DNA from: an uncultured Thermodesulfobacterium sp.
GTDB lineage: Bacteria; Desulfobacterota; Thermodesulfobacteria; Thermodesulfobacteriales; Thermodesulfobacteriaceae
Assembly: GCA_938091335.1 (NCBI GenBank)
Contig: CALLJG010000002.1
Coordinates: 36,435-100,434, forward strand
Length of the DNA: 64,000 bases
Reading direction: 5' to 3'
The notes below the pieces were generated by a model. That model did not search any database. It was not told the origin of the DNA and saw nothing but the letters and a program-made list of their open reading frames with translations. Each line of letters begins with the position of its first letter. Position 1 is the stretch's first letter. Position numbers and translations under genes: made by a program. Positions 1 through 8,161 of this stretch are shown one piece after another.

Positions 1-1817
1 ATTGCACGAACAATTATTCTTGAAATCCAAAGAGTGGGTCTTACTATAGTATAATGATACAATTCATCAAAATACCATTTTCTAAAAAGAAATACATAAA
101 GGAACTTAATATTTTTAGAAATCAATGTTTCAAGTTTAGGATTTTTCACATATACTAACCAAGCTAAAAAGATACCAAAAAGGCCTGCTAATACAGAAAG
201 AATAATAAGAAGATATTCTATAGAATGAGAAACCTCATGTATTATTCTTGGATGTCCAAGAACAGGAGCTAAAAATTCTTCTATTAAATTTCTTCCACCT
301 AATACTTGAGGAATCCCTATCCAACCAGCAAAAATAGATCCAAAAGCAAGAAATATTAAAGGGATAGTCATAACTTTTGGAGATTCCTGTGGATATCCAT
401 GAATTATTTCTTTTCCTCTAAATTCTCCATAAAAAGCTTTAAAAAATATTCTAAAAGTGTAAAAAGCTGTCATAGATGCTACTATCAGTCCCACAAGCCA
501 TATAAATTTCCCCCACGGATATTTTGAAAAGAAAGCCTGAGCTAAAATTTCATCTTTACTGAAAAATCCTGCAAATCCTGGGATTCCAGAAATAGATAAA
601 CTTGCCATTAAAAGGGTCCAGAAAGTAATTGGCATATATTTCTTAAGCCCACCCATTATTCTTATATCATTTGGATCTGGTGCGTGATGAAGTGCATGAA
701 TAATGCTTCCTGCACCTAAAAATAATAAAGCTTTAAAATATGCATGGGTCAAAAGATGAAACATCCCTGCTATAAAAGCTCCCACCCCACAAGCCATAAA
801 CATATAGCCCAATTGAGAAAGGGTTGAATAAGCAATAACCCTTTTTATATCAAACTGTGTTGGTGCAATAGTTGCCGACATAAAACAAGTAAAAGCTCCT
901 ATAATTGCTACCAGGAACATCATAGCATCTGAAAGTTCAAAAAGAGGATGAAGTCTACAAACCATAAATACTCCAGCTGTAACCATAGTAGCAGCATGTA
1001 TCAAAGCTGAAACAGGTGTGGGACCCTCCATCGCATCTGGAAGCCATACATGAAGAGGAAACTGGGCACTCTTACCCATAGCTCCGCAAAATAAAAGAAA
1101 GGCTATCAAAAAGGGAAGATATACATCATAACCTAACACATTTATATATTTCTGAGAAATTTCCGGTAATTTTTCAAATATCTCATTATAATAAAGGGTT
1201 CCTAAAAAGAAAAAAGCTAAAAAGATTCCTAAAGCAAATCCAAAATCACCTACTCTACACACTATGAAAGCTTTCTTACCTGCATCAGAAGCACTCTTCT
1301 TTTTATACCAATAACCAATAAGAAAATAAGAACAAAGACCAACCCCTTCCCATCCTAAATAAAGTTGAGCTAAATTATTAGCAAGAGCAAGGATTAGCAT
1401 AAAAAAAGTAAAAAGCGATATATAAGCAAAAAATCTATAATATCCTGGGTCTCCCCCCATATAACCTACAGAATAAACATGTATAAGAAAAGCTACACAA
1501 GTAACCATCGTAGACATAGAGGCAGAAAGAGGATCAACAAGAAATCCTAATCCTACTTTTAAATCATAAGCAAAAATCCAAGTATATATATCAAAATGAA
1601 ATATTTTACCATTTATAACTTCAACCAAAACCTTAATAGAAAGTAAAAAACTGAAAAATAAAGCTAAAATGGGAAGAGTATGAGCTTTTGTTTTAAAATA
1701 TTCATAATATCTCCTTCCAAAAATAAGAGTAATAATACTTGCCAATAATGGTAAAAAAGGAATTAAAAAAACGTAAATATCAAAATTAGTAATAACTTCA
1801 AAATTTTTCTCTATCAT
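1..1817 (-). CDS. nuoL: NADH-quinone oxidoreductase subunit L (partial, C-terminus off the window)
   Basis: This is the large antiporter-like proton-pumping subunit of the complex I membrane arm. The frame opens with ATG at 1817 (MIEKNFEVIT...) and stays open for 605 codons to the left edge, so only the last part of the protein is missing. It is a string of hydrophobic helices. The readable part includes the stretch GIPGFAGFFSKDEILAQAF, typical of the NuoL/MrpA family, and ends near ELYHYTIVRP, as expected close to the C-terminal end of NuoL. It starts 3 bases after the nuoK stop and is the last visible gene of the nuo operon. nuoM and nuoN would be expected further left. Confidence 0.95.
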   Translation of the reverse strand, partial: MIEKNFEVITNFDIYVFLIPFLPLLASIITLIFGRRYYEYFKTKAHTLPILALFFSFLLSIKVLVEVINGKIFHFDIYTWIFAYDLKVGLGFLVDPLSASMSTMVTCVAFLIHVYSVGYMGGDPGYYRFFAYISLFTFFMLILALANNLAQLYLGWEGVGLCSYFLIGYWYKKKSASDAGKKAFIVCRVGDFGFALGIFLAFFFLGTLYYNEIFEKLPEISQKYINVLGYDVYLPFLIAFLLFCGAMGKSAQFPLHVWLPDAMEGPTPVSALIHAATMVTAGVFMVCRLHPLFELSDAMMFLVAIIGAFTCFMSATIAPTQFDIKRVIAYSTLSQLGYMFMACGVGAFIAGMFHLLTHAYFKALLFLGAGSIIHALHHAPDPNDIRIMGGLKKYMPITFWTLLMASLSISGIPGFAGFFSKDEILAQAFFSKYPWGKFIWLVGLIVASMTAFYTFRIFFKAFYGEFRGKEIIHGYPQESPKVMTIPLIFLAFGSIFAGWIGIPQVLGGRNLIEEFLAPVLGHPRIIHEVSHSIEYLLIILSVLAGLFGIFLAWLVYVKNPKLETLISKNIKFLYVFLFRKWYFDELYHYTIVRPTLWISRIIVRA

Positions 1818-1820
1818 ATT

Positions 1821-2126
1821 TTACCCCTTAAAATGTATAATCTCGTCTGAATAAATTGTTCTAAGTCTTCTATAAATTAAAACAACCAAACTTAATCCTA
1901 TAGCTGCTTCTGCTGCAGCCATAGCTATAATAAAAAATACTATAATATATCCACTAATATCCTTAGTAAAATGAGAAATAGCAGCAAATAGCACTATTAA
2001 TCCATTAAGCATTATTTCTATAGAAATTAGAATAATTATTAAATTCCTTCTGGTAAGAAAACCAAAAAGACCTATTAAAAAAAGAATTATTGCCAAAATA
2101 ATATAATGACCTAAACTGGGCATCAT
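1821..2126 (-). CDS. nuoK: NADH-quinone oxidoreductase subunit K
   Basis: Small membrane subunit of complex I (101 residues, the normal size) that forms part of the proton path through the membrane arm. Three hydrophobic helices are visible. The two conserved membrane glutamates of the family appear in IEIMLNG (E37) and AEAAIGL (E73). It lies 6 bases after nuoJ and 3 bases before nuoL, so it is almost certainly cotranscribed with both. Confidence 0.96.
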   Translation of the reverse strand: MMPSLGHYIILAIILFLIGLFGFLTRRNLIIILISIEIMLNGLIVLFAAISHFTKDISGYIIVFFIIAMAAAEAAIGLSLVVLIYRRLRTIYSDEIIHFKG

Positions 2127-2132
2127 TCCTCC

Positions 2133-2663
2133 TTATTTTTCTTCTACTATTTTTACTTTTCTTATCAAAAAACAAGCCCCAAAAATAGCTACCAGCAATA
2201 TCACACCTATTATCTCAAATTGTAAAAGATAATTTCTAAAAAGATAGTTAGCTATCCACCACACATTAGGCTTTTCTTCTAAATTAAAAGGTAAATAAGC
2301 TTTAAATGAAGGACTTAAGGAAAGAAAAATAAAAAGATTTTTTATTAAAATCGCAGAAAGAAGCAAAAAGACAAGCGCAACTATACTTATTTTTTTTATA
2401 AAAATATTTCTTTTGGTTTCTTTTCTTAAATTAATAAGATATACTACAAATAAAAAAAGAACCAAAATGGCACCTGCATAAACTATAAGTTGAACAACTG
2501 TTAAAAACTCTGCTCCAAGAGTTAAAAGTAAAAAAGCTTGATGAATAATCATTATTAAAACTAATAAAACTGTATATATGGGATGTCTTGAAAATATAGC
2601 AAACACACTTGAAAAAATCATAACTATAGCTAAATAGTAGAAAATTATTAAATCCCAATTCAT
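2133..2663 (-). CDS. nuoJ: NADH-quinone oxidoreductase subunit J
   Basis: Membrane subunit of complex I, 176 residues. The N-terminal two thirds contain the NuoJ signature: helices with SRHPIYTVLLVLIM and the run AEFLTVVQLIVYAGAILVLF, which carries the glycine-containing kinked helix that couples quinone reduction to proton pumping in this family. A charged loop and one more C-terminal helix follow. The start is 2 bases after the nuoI stop. Confidence 0.96.
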   Translation of the reverse strand: MNWDLIIFYYLAIVMIFSSVFAIFSRHPIYTVLLVLIMIIHQAFLLLTLGAEFLTVVQLIVYAGAILVLFLFVVYLINLRKETKRNIFIKKISIVALVFLLLSAILIKNLFIFLSLSPSFKAYLPFNLEEKPNVWWIANYLFRNYLLQFEIIGVILLVAIFGACFLIRKVKIVEEK

Positions 2664-2665
2664 TT

Positions 2666-3208
2666 TTATACTCCTGTAAATTGACGTTTTTTTACTGGTA
2701 AAAACTTTTCAGGAATTCCTCTTGGCTTCCAGAAAGGATTCAAATAGGGTCTTTTTTTAGTTACTATAAATTCATCCCAGTTCTTAAGAAGCTTTTCTTT
2801 ATCAAAAAATAAATCTTTTCTTGTAAAGCCCACATATTCATACCACTCTGTTAGAACTATAGCATTAACTGGGCATACCTCTTCACAATATCCACAATAT
2901 ACACATCTTAGCGCTTCTATCTCATATTTAATGATTTTTCTTTTCTTTGTTTGTTCATCAGTTTCATACTCTATATTAATACATTTAGAAGGACAAACTT
3001 TTACACAACGTAAACAAACTATACATAAAGAATCCCCTGTTTTTTCATCTCTAACTAAAGCATGACGACCTCTAAATCCTGAAGCCGGAACAGGTCTCAC
3101 TTTGTCATAATATTGAATAGTAACAGGTCTTGCAAAAAGCATTTTTCTCAATGTTAAGGCAAGACCTTTTAAAATTTCTATTAATAAGGCTTTTTCAAAT
3201 ATTTTCAT
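2666..3208 (-). CDS. nuoI: NADH-quinone oxidoreductase subunit I (two 4Fe-4S ferredoxin)
   Basis: Peripheral-arm ferredoxin subunit that carries clusters N6a and N6b next to the quinone site. Two complete motifs are visible: C62-x2-C65-x2-C68-x3-C72-P (CIVCLRCVKVCP) and C102-x2-C105-x2-C108-x3-C112-P (CVYCGYCEEVCP), each able to bind a 4Fe-4S cluster. The 180-residue length is usual, including an amphipathic N-terminus and a basic, proline-rich C-terminal tail. Its place between nuoH and nuoJ is the standard order. Confidence 0.96.
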   Translation of the reverse strand: MKIFEKALLIEILKGLALTLRKMLFARPVTIQYYDKVRPVPASGFRGRHALVRDEKTGDSLCIVCLRCVKVCPSKCINIEYETDEQTKKRKIIKYEIEALRCVYCGYCEEVCPVNAIVLTEWYEYVGFTRKDLFFDKEKLLKNWDEFIVTKKRPYLNPFWKPRGIPEKFLPVKKRQFTGV

Positions 3209-3219
3209 TCTCTTACCTC

Positions 3220-4200
3220 TTAAAATATTAATTTTAAAAAAGCAGTTAAAAAGAGATTAATTAAAGCTACAGGAATTAATACTTTCCAACCAAGCCCCAT
3301 TAATTGGTCATATCGGTAACGAGGTAAGGTTGCTCTCACCCATATATAAATAAATAATAAAATGTACAGTTTTAACAAAAACCAAAAGAAAGGTACATAA
3401 GGAACCTCAAAAGGTCCTACCCATCCTCCTAAAAAACAAGTAACCGCTAAAGCACTCATTATCACCATCCCAAAATATTCTGCTAAATAAAATATAGCAA
3501 ATCTCATAGCACTATACTCAACAAAATATCCAGCTACTAATTCAGTTTCAGCCTCAGGTAAATCAAAAGGAACTCTATTACATTCAGCTACAGCTGAAAT
3601 TATAAATACGTAAAAAGCTATAATTTGAGGAATAAGATATATTTTATAAGGAGAATTGATTTGAGCTTTCACAATATCCATTAAATTTAAGCTTCCTGCC
3701 ATCAAAACTACACTTAATAAAGATAAACTCATAGCTATTTCATAACTTATTACTTGCGCACTTGCCCTAAGTCCTCCTAAAAAAGCATATCTTGAATTTG
3801 AGCCCCATCCCGAAAGAATAACTCCATAACTTGCTAAAGAACTAAGAGCTAAAATAAATAAAAGACCTACATTTATATTACTTAGAATCAAGTTTTCCCA
3901 TAAGGGAATTAAAGCAACTCCAGTTCCTGCACATACAAGTGAAATAAAAGGAGCTATGTAAAAAATGGGTTTATCCACTCCATAAGGAGTTATGTCCTCT
4001 TTAGTTAAAAGCTTTAACATATCAGCAATAGGCTGAAGCAATCCTCTTGGTCCTACTCTATTAGGTCCTAATCTTTGTTGCATTCTAGCAATAATCTTTC
4101 TTTCAGCATAAGTTAGATAAGCTACATGAAGTAAAGCAATAACCAAAATAATAATTGCAACAATTAACGTAAAAATAAATTTTTCTATGCTACCTTCCAT
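3220..4200 (-). CDS. nuoH: NADH-quinone oxidoreductase subunit H
   Basis: Membrane subunit that joins the peripheral and membrane arms and forms much of the quinone chamber. It is 326 residues long with about eight hydrophobic helices. Family hallmarks seen are the N-terminal AERKIIARMQQRLGPNRVGP, the acidic loop EAETELVAGYFVEYS, and RYRYDQLMGLGWK near the C-terminus. It lies between nuoD and nuoI at short spacing in the nuo operon. Confidence 0.97.
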   Translation of the reverse strand: MEGSIEKFIFTLIVAIIILVIALLHVAYLTYAERKIIARMQQRLGPNRVGPRGLLQPIADMLKLLTKEDITPYGVDKPIFYIAPFISLVCAGTGVALIPLWENLILSNINVGLLFILALSSLASYGVILSGWGSNSRYAFLGGLRASAQVISYEIAMSLSLLSVVLMAGSLNLMDIVKAQINSPYKIYLIPQIIAFYVFIISAVAECNRVPFDLPEAETELVAGYFVEYSAMRFAIFYLAEYFGMVIMSALAVTCFLGGWVGPFEVPYVPFFWFLLKLYILLFIYIWVRATLPRYRYDQLMGLGWKVLIPVALINLFLTAFLKLIF

Positions 4201-4208
4201 CTTTCCTC

Positions 4209-5438
4209 CTATCTATCAGAATCACCTAACACAATATCTAAAGTCCCTATAATAGCTATAAGATCTGCTATCATATGATTTTTAGCCATATAAGGAATAG
4301 CGGAAATATGAACAAAAGAAGGTGTTCTTATCCTTAATCTCCAAGGTTTGTTTGACCCACTACTTACTACATACACTGCCAATTCACCTTTAGGTGATTC
4401 TATAGAAGCAAATGCTTCTCCTGAAGGTACAATCGGTCTGTCCACTCCCCTAAAAATAACCCCTTTTTTGGGCACTGGTTGAGGTTTTGGCTCTTTTACT
4501 TTTTCTGGTATTAAAAGATCAGGGGCATTTTCAGCAAGAACAGGTTCTCCCTCAGTCTCAGGAAGTTTATCTAAACATTGTCTTATTATCCTATTTGATT
4601 GTCTTAATTCTTCCATCCTAACACGATATCTATCATAGGTATCTCCATTTTTTCCTGTAGGTACAATAAAATCTACTTCCCCATAAGCATCATAAGGTCT
4701 GAATTTTCTAACATCATAAGGAACACCAGAACCTCTTAATACCGGTCCAGTTAATCCTAAATTAATAGCTTGTTCTGCTGGAACAACAGCAATTCCTTTA
4801 GTTCTTCTTAACCAAATCCTGTTTACATCAATCAGAGTTTCATAATCATAAATTCTGGAAGGAAATTCTTCAGTAAATCTATAAAGTTCCTCAATAATTT
4901 CTTTAGTAAAATCTTGTCTAACTCCTCCTACCCTCACATAACTATGAGTAAGTCTTGCTCCACAGATTTTTTCATAAATATTCAATAACCACTCTCTATC
5001 CCTAAAACAGTAAAGAAAAACTGTCATAGCTCCGATATCAAGAGCATGAGTGGCAAGCCAAAGAAGATGATTACAAATTCTTGCCATTTCACAAACAATT
5101 GTTCTTAATAATTTCGCTCTTCTTGGCACTTCCAATCCTATAAGCTTTTCAAAAGCTAAAGCGAAAACTGTATTATTAGCAGCAGAAGCAATATAATCTA
5201 ACCGATCACTTAATACTATAGTTTGATTATAATTTAGATTTTCTGAAAGCTTCTCAACCCCTCTATGAAGATATCCAATAATAGGATCACAATTAACTAT
5301 GGTTTCTCCTTCCAATTCTAAAAACAACCTCAAAACACCATGAGTTGAAGGATGTTGAGGTCCCATATTTAAATAAAATGGCTCTTCCCATGTCTCTTCT
5401 TTTGTTTGTTTTTTATTAATTTCTAAGTATCTAGCCAT
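4209..5438 (-). CDS. nuoD: NADH-quinone oxidoreductase subunit D (49 kDa type)
   Basis: Peripheral-arm subunit related to the [NiFe]-hydrogenase large subunit; it forms the quinone pocket with NuoB. The 409-residue sequence shows GPQHPSTHGVLR at residues 26-37 (quinone-site loop), IGYLHRGVEKL, the run RLDYIASAANN, and the C-terminal VLGDSDR ending. The hydrogenase nickel cysteines are absent, as in genuine NuoD. It is encoded separately from nuoC, unlike the fused nuoCD of enterobacteria. A lysine/proline-rich stretch (VKEPKPQPVPKKG) near residue 320 looks like a linker or surface loop. Confidence 0.97.
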   Translation of the reverse strand: MARYLEINKKQTKEETWEEPFYLNMGPQHPSTHGVLRLFLELEGETIVNCDPIIGYLHRGVEKLSENLNYNQTIVLSDRLDYIASAANNTVFALAFEKLIGLEVPRRAKLLRTIVCEMARICNHLLWLATHALDIGAMTVFLYCFRDREWLLNIYEKICGARLTHSYVRVGGVRQDFTKEIIEELYRFTEEFPSRIYDYETLIDVNRIWLRRTKGIAVVPAEQAINLGLTGPVLRGSGVPYDVRKFRPYDAYGEVDFIVPTGKNGDTYDRYRVRMEELRQSNRIIRQCLDKLPETEGEPVLAENAPDLLIPEKVKEPKPQPVPKKGVIFRGVDRPIVPSGEAFASIESPKGELAVYVVSSGSNKPWRLRIRTPSFVHISAIPYMAKNHMIADLIAIIGTLDIVLGDSDR

Positions 5439-5450
5439 TTTATCTTCCCT

Positions 5451-5963
5451 TTATGAAGTTTTTATTTTTTGAATAAATTCTTTATAGTTTATCCATTCTT
5501 GTTCTTCCTCTAAATAAAGAGGATAATCCTTTCTGAGAGGATGTCCCTCCCAATCATCTGGCATAAGAATTCTTTTTAGATTAGGATGCCCCTTAAAATT
5601 AATACCAAACATATCATAACATTCTCTTTCAAACCAATTGGCTGTTTTCCATAAATAGGTAACCGAATACTGCCAATTATCATTTTCTGAAATCCTAACC
5701 TTTATTCTCAAAAGAATTTTATTATCCAAATTATATAAATGATAAACTACTTCAAAACGCTCTTCAAAATTTTTCTGAGGATAATTAAGATAATCTACTC
5801 CAGTAAGATCAATTAAATATTTAAATCCTTCTCCATTTCTCAAATATTCCATAAAGTCTAAAAAGCCATTTCTTTTACAAATTATGGTAGGATAATCTTT
5901 TTCTTGAATTTCCAAAATCACATTTGAAAATTTTTCTTTTAATCTATTTAAAAGCTCTTTCAT
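5451..5963 (-). CDS. nuoC: NADH-quinone oxidoreductase subunit C (30 kDa type)
   Basis: Peripheral-arm subunit of complex I with a structural role. The C-terminal signature is clear: WFERECYDMFGINFKGHP followed by RRILMPDD-like sequence (KRILMPDDWEGHPLRKDYPL). The 170-residue length is typical. It lies 3 bases after the nuoB stop and 12 bases before nuoD. Confidence 0.96.
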   Translation of the reverse strand: MKELLNRLKEKFSNVILEIQEKDYPTIICKRNGFLDFMEYLRNGEGFKYLIDLTGVDYLNYPQKNFEERFEVVYHLYNLDNKILLRIKVRISENDNWQYSVTYLWKTANWFERECYDMFGINFKGHPNLKRILMPDDWEGHPLRKDYPLYLEEEQEWINYKEFIQKIKTS

Positions 5964-5966
5964 TTT

Positions 5967-6482
5967 TTATCTCCAAAAACCCCATTTTTTTGCTTCTCTT
6001 TTTATTTTTTCTTGCAATTGAAGAAGTCCAAAAAGTAAAGCTTCTGGTCTTGGAGGACAACCTGGAACATAAATATCAACAGGTAAAAATTCATCTACTC
6101 CTTGAACTACAGAATATGTCTTAAAAACACCTCCAGAACAAGCACAACTTCCCATAGCAATTACATACTTTGGTTCTGGCATTTGATCATAAACTCTTCT
6201 AATGATAGGAGCCATTTTTTTAGTAACAGTACCTGCTACTATAAGGACATCAGCTTGACGAGGAGTTGCTCTAAAAATAATTCCATATCTATCTAAATCA
6301 AAATGACTTGCACCTGTAGCCATCATTTCAATGGCACAACAAGCAAGCCCAAAAGTTAAAGGCCACAAAGAACCAGCTCTTGCCCAATTGATTATCTTAT
6401 CAATAGGACTTATTACTACAGGTGTTCCTGGAATCTGTTTAATACCTGAAGCTATTTCAACTACATTTTTTTCTACTCCCAT
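5967..6482 (-). CDS. nuoB: NADH-quinone oxidoreductase subunit B (N2 cluster)
   Basis: Carries the terminal 4Fe-4S cluster N2 that reduces the quinone. Ligand cysteines of the family are visible: adjacent C48-C49 ([11 protein letters not shown]), C113 (GSCACSGG) and C142 (PGCPPRPE). In GSCACSGG the second cysteine occupies a position that is often asparagine or alanine. The 171-residue length is normal. The start overlaps the end of nuoA by 10 bases, indicating translational coupling. Confidence 0.97.
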   Translation of the reverse strand: MGVEKNVVEIASGIKQIPGTPVVISPIDKIINWARAGSLWPLTFGLACCAIEMMATGASHFDLDRYGIIFRATPRQADVLIVAGTVTKKMAPIIRRVYDQMPEPKYVIAMGSCACSGGVFKTYSVVQGVDEFLPVDIYVPGCPPRPEALLFGLLQLQEKIKREAKKWGFWR

Positions 6483-6826
6483 TTTAACGCTCCTTCACTC
6501 CAAGCATAAATATACGCTATTAAAAGCATTATTACGAAAACTCCTATTTCCACAAAACCAAACCAGCTTAATTCTTCAAAAATTACAGCCCAAGGATAAA
6601 GAAAAATAATTTCCACATCAAATACTAGAAAAATCACTGCTATTAAATAAAACCTTACTCTGAAAGGTATTCTTGCATCTCCTGATGGATCAAGTCCACA
6701 CTCATAAGGAATCAACTTCTCAGAATAGGGTCTTCTAAGTCCCAAAATCCAATTTAAAACAACTAAAGCTATTCCAAGGATTAAAAGAAGCAATCCAAAT
6801 AAGAATAAATTTAAATATCCACCCAT
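6473..6826 (-). CDS. nuoA: NADH-quinone oxidoreductase subunit A
   Basis: Small membrane subunit (117 residues, three helices) at the junction of the two complex I arms. The conserved loop [20 protein letters not shown] is present, followed by [13 protein letters not shown], both diagnostic of NuoA. It follows the four-cluster ferredoxin gene by 5 bases and overlaps nuoB by 10 bases. Confidence 0.97.
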   Translation of the reverse strand: MGGYLNLFLFGLLLLILGIALVVLNWILGLRRPYSEKLIPYECGLDPSGDARIPFRVRFYLIAVIFLVFDVEIIFLYPWAVIFEELSWFGFVEIGVFVIMLLIAYIYAWSEGALKWE

Positions 6827-6831
6827 TTTAA

Positions 6832-7275
6832 TTACTCTCCTTCTTCTTTTTTACCTTCTGACTTAGGCTTAGCTTCTATTTTCTTCAATTCTAAGGCTTT
6901 ATTAGGACAAACACTTACACAAAAAGGTAAATCCCCTTTTATAATTCTTTCATAACAAAGATCACATTTATTAATAGTACCTGTATTAAAATTAAATTTA
7001 GGAACACCCCAAGGACAAGCCTCAACACAATTCTTACAACCTACACAAAATTCCATATTAAAAGTAACCACTCCATCTTTTATAATAATTGCACTAACAG
7101 GACATGCTGCTCCACATTGAGGTTTCTTACAATGCATACAAGAAAAATAATAAAATTTATCTCCCACTTTAAAAATAGCACAATTGCTTAATCCAAAATG
7201 ATTTTCTGCACAGGCTTTTACACATTCCTCACATCCATCACAAATTTCAAAATTATGAGAAACTTTATAAGTCAT
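6832..7275 (-). CDS. Four-cluster 4Fe-4S ferredoxin heading the complex I operon
   Basis: An electron-transfer polyferredoxin of the CooF/HycB/DmsB type, 147 residues without a signal peptide, so cytoplasmic. Sixteen cysteines fall in four motifs: C12/15/18/22, C46/49/54/58, C77/80/83/87 and C104/107/119/123. Such proteins hand electrons between an oxidoreductase and a membrane complex. It is the first gene of the nuo operon, 5 bases before nuoA, in the place where NADH-module genes might be expected; none of nuoE, nuoF or nuoG is present here. The inference is that it feeds electrons from another donor (hydrogenase, formate dehydrogenase, ferredoxin) into NuoBCDI. The C-terminus is a lysine/glutamate-rich tail. 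Confidence 0.85.
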   Translation of the reverse strand: MTYKVSHNFEICDGCEECVKACAENHFGLSNCAIFKVGDKFYYFSCMHCKKPQCGAACPVSAIIIKDGVVTFNMEFCVGCKNCVEACPWGVPKFNFNTGTINKCDLCYERIIKGDLPFCVSVCPNKALELKKIEAKPKSEGKKEEGE

Positions 7276-7333
7276 AATATTTACCCTAGTAAAATAATTA
7301 TTATCTTTGGATTTTTTAACTGCTTTAACAAAA

Positions 7334-7339
7334 AGTCAA
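7334..7339 (-). promoter_or_regulatory. Possible -35 element for the ferredoxin-nuo operon
   Basis: On the minus strand TTGACT lies about 60 bases before the ferredoxin start. The matching -10 is poor (an A-rich run such as TAAAAA 15 bases further on), so this is only a candidate. The 130-base gap upstream of the operon is otherwise very AT-rich and shows nothing else. Confidence 0.3.
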
Positions 7340-7408
7340 GCTTAAAAGAAAGAAAAATATTCATAATTTTTTATTTTTTATAAAAATATTATAAATTTTT
7401 ATTTAATT

Positions 7409-8161
7409 TTATTTAATTTTTCTCAATTTTTCTTCATTTTTTGATTGATTGTTTTTTAAAATTATTATAATATCTTCATTCTCATTATTTTGAATAATAT
7501 TGCATACTTTTTCAAAATGCAAAAAAAGAATAGCTAAAAAATAATAAATTATTTCCAAAAAATTATCTTTTTTATTAATTTTAACTTCCTCATTTACTAA
7601 TTCTTTAAAAGAAAAAATGGTTTTTTTTCGCAAATATTCTTTAGTTCTTTCTAAATAATATTTTATAGAATAAGGAAATAAACTTAAAAAAAATTCTTTC
7701 CTTCTTTTTTCTTTACTTAAGATAAACAAAATACCTTTCAAAATTAAAGCTTTGTCTTTATGAGGATGTAACTCTTTTTTTAAATTAAGTTTTAAAAAAT
7801 TTTGTGGTAAAAAAATCTTTTCATAAAGACATCTTTCTAATGGTAAGGTTTTGTAATAAATAAATTCGTTTGCTATTTCCTCTTTTTCATAAATCTCTTG
7901 TATAAATTCATTTATTTGTTCTTTTGAAATTTTATCCATTGTATTTAGTAGAAAACAACTTTTCCAATAAAATGCTTCAGAAAGTTTTATTAGGAATTCT
8001 AAAAATACTTCATTTAATATCTCTGAAGAAACATACGGGATAATATTAATAAGAATTTCAGTAAGACTTAAATTTATTAAATTAACTTTATTTCTCTGTA
8101 AAATCTCTTTAAATGTTTGAAATTTTTTGGATACATTTACAGAGGTTTCTGAAACATTCAT
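7409..8161 (-). CDS. scpA: Divergent ScpA-like segregation/condensation protein
   Basis: A 250-residue protein resembling the kleisin ScpA, which bridges SMC heads in chromosome condensation. Support is by pattern only. The N-terminal half has the ScpA layout (FKEILQRNKVNLINLSLTEI, then a helical stretch ending KSCFLL). The C-terminal winged-helix region has TIFSFKELV followed by FLAILFLHFEKVCNIIQ and DIIII, matching the family pattern of a FLALLEL-type helix and a Q...DI strand. The usual N-terminal FxGPLDLLL is not preserved. The start overlaps the end of tpiA by 4 bases. No scpB or smc is in the window. A wholly unrelated helical protein remains possible. Confidence 0.6.
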   Translation of the reverse strand: MNVSETSVNVSKKFQTFKEILQRNKVNLINLSLTEILINIIPYVSSEILNEVFLEFLIKLSEAFYWKSCFLLNTMDKISKEQINEFIQEIYEKEEIANEFIYYKTLPLERCLYEKIFLPQNFLKLNLKKELHPHKDKALILKGILFILSKEKRRKEFFLSLFPYSIKYYLERTKEYLRKKTIFSFKELVNEEVKINKKDNFLEIIYYFLAILFLHFEKVCNIIQNNENEDIIIILKNNQSKNEEKLRKIK

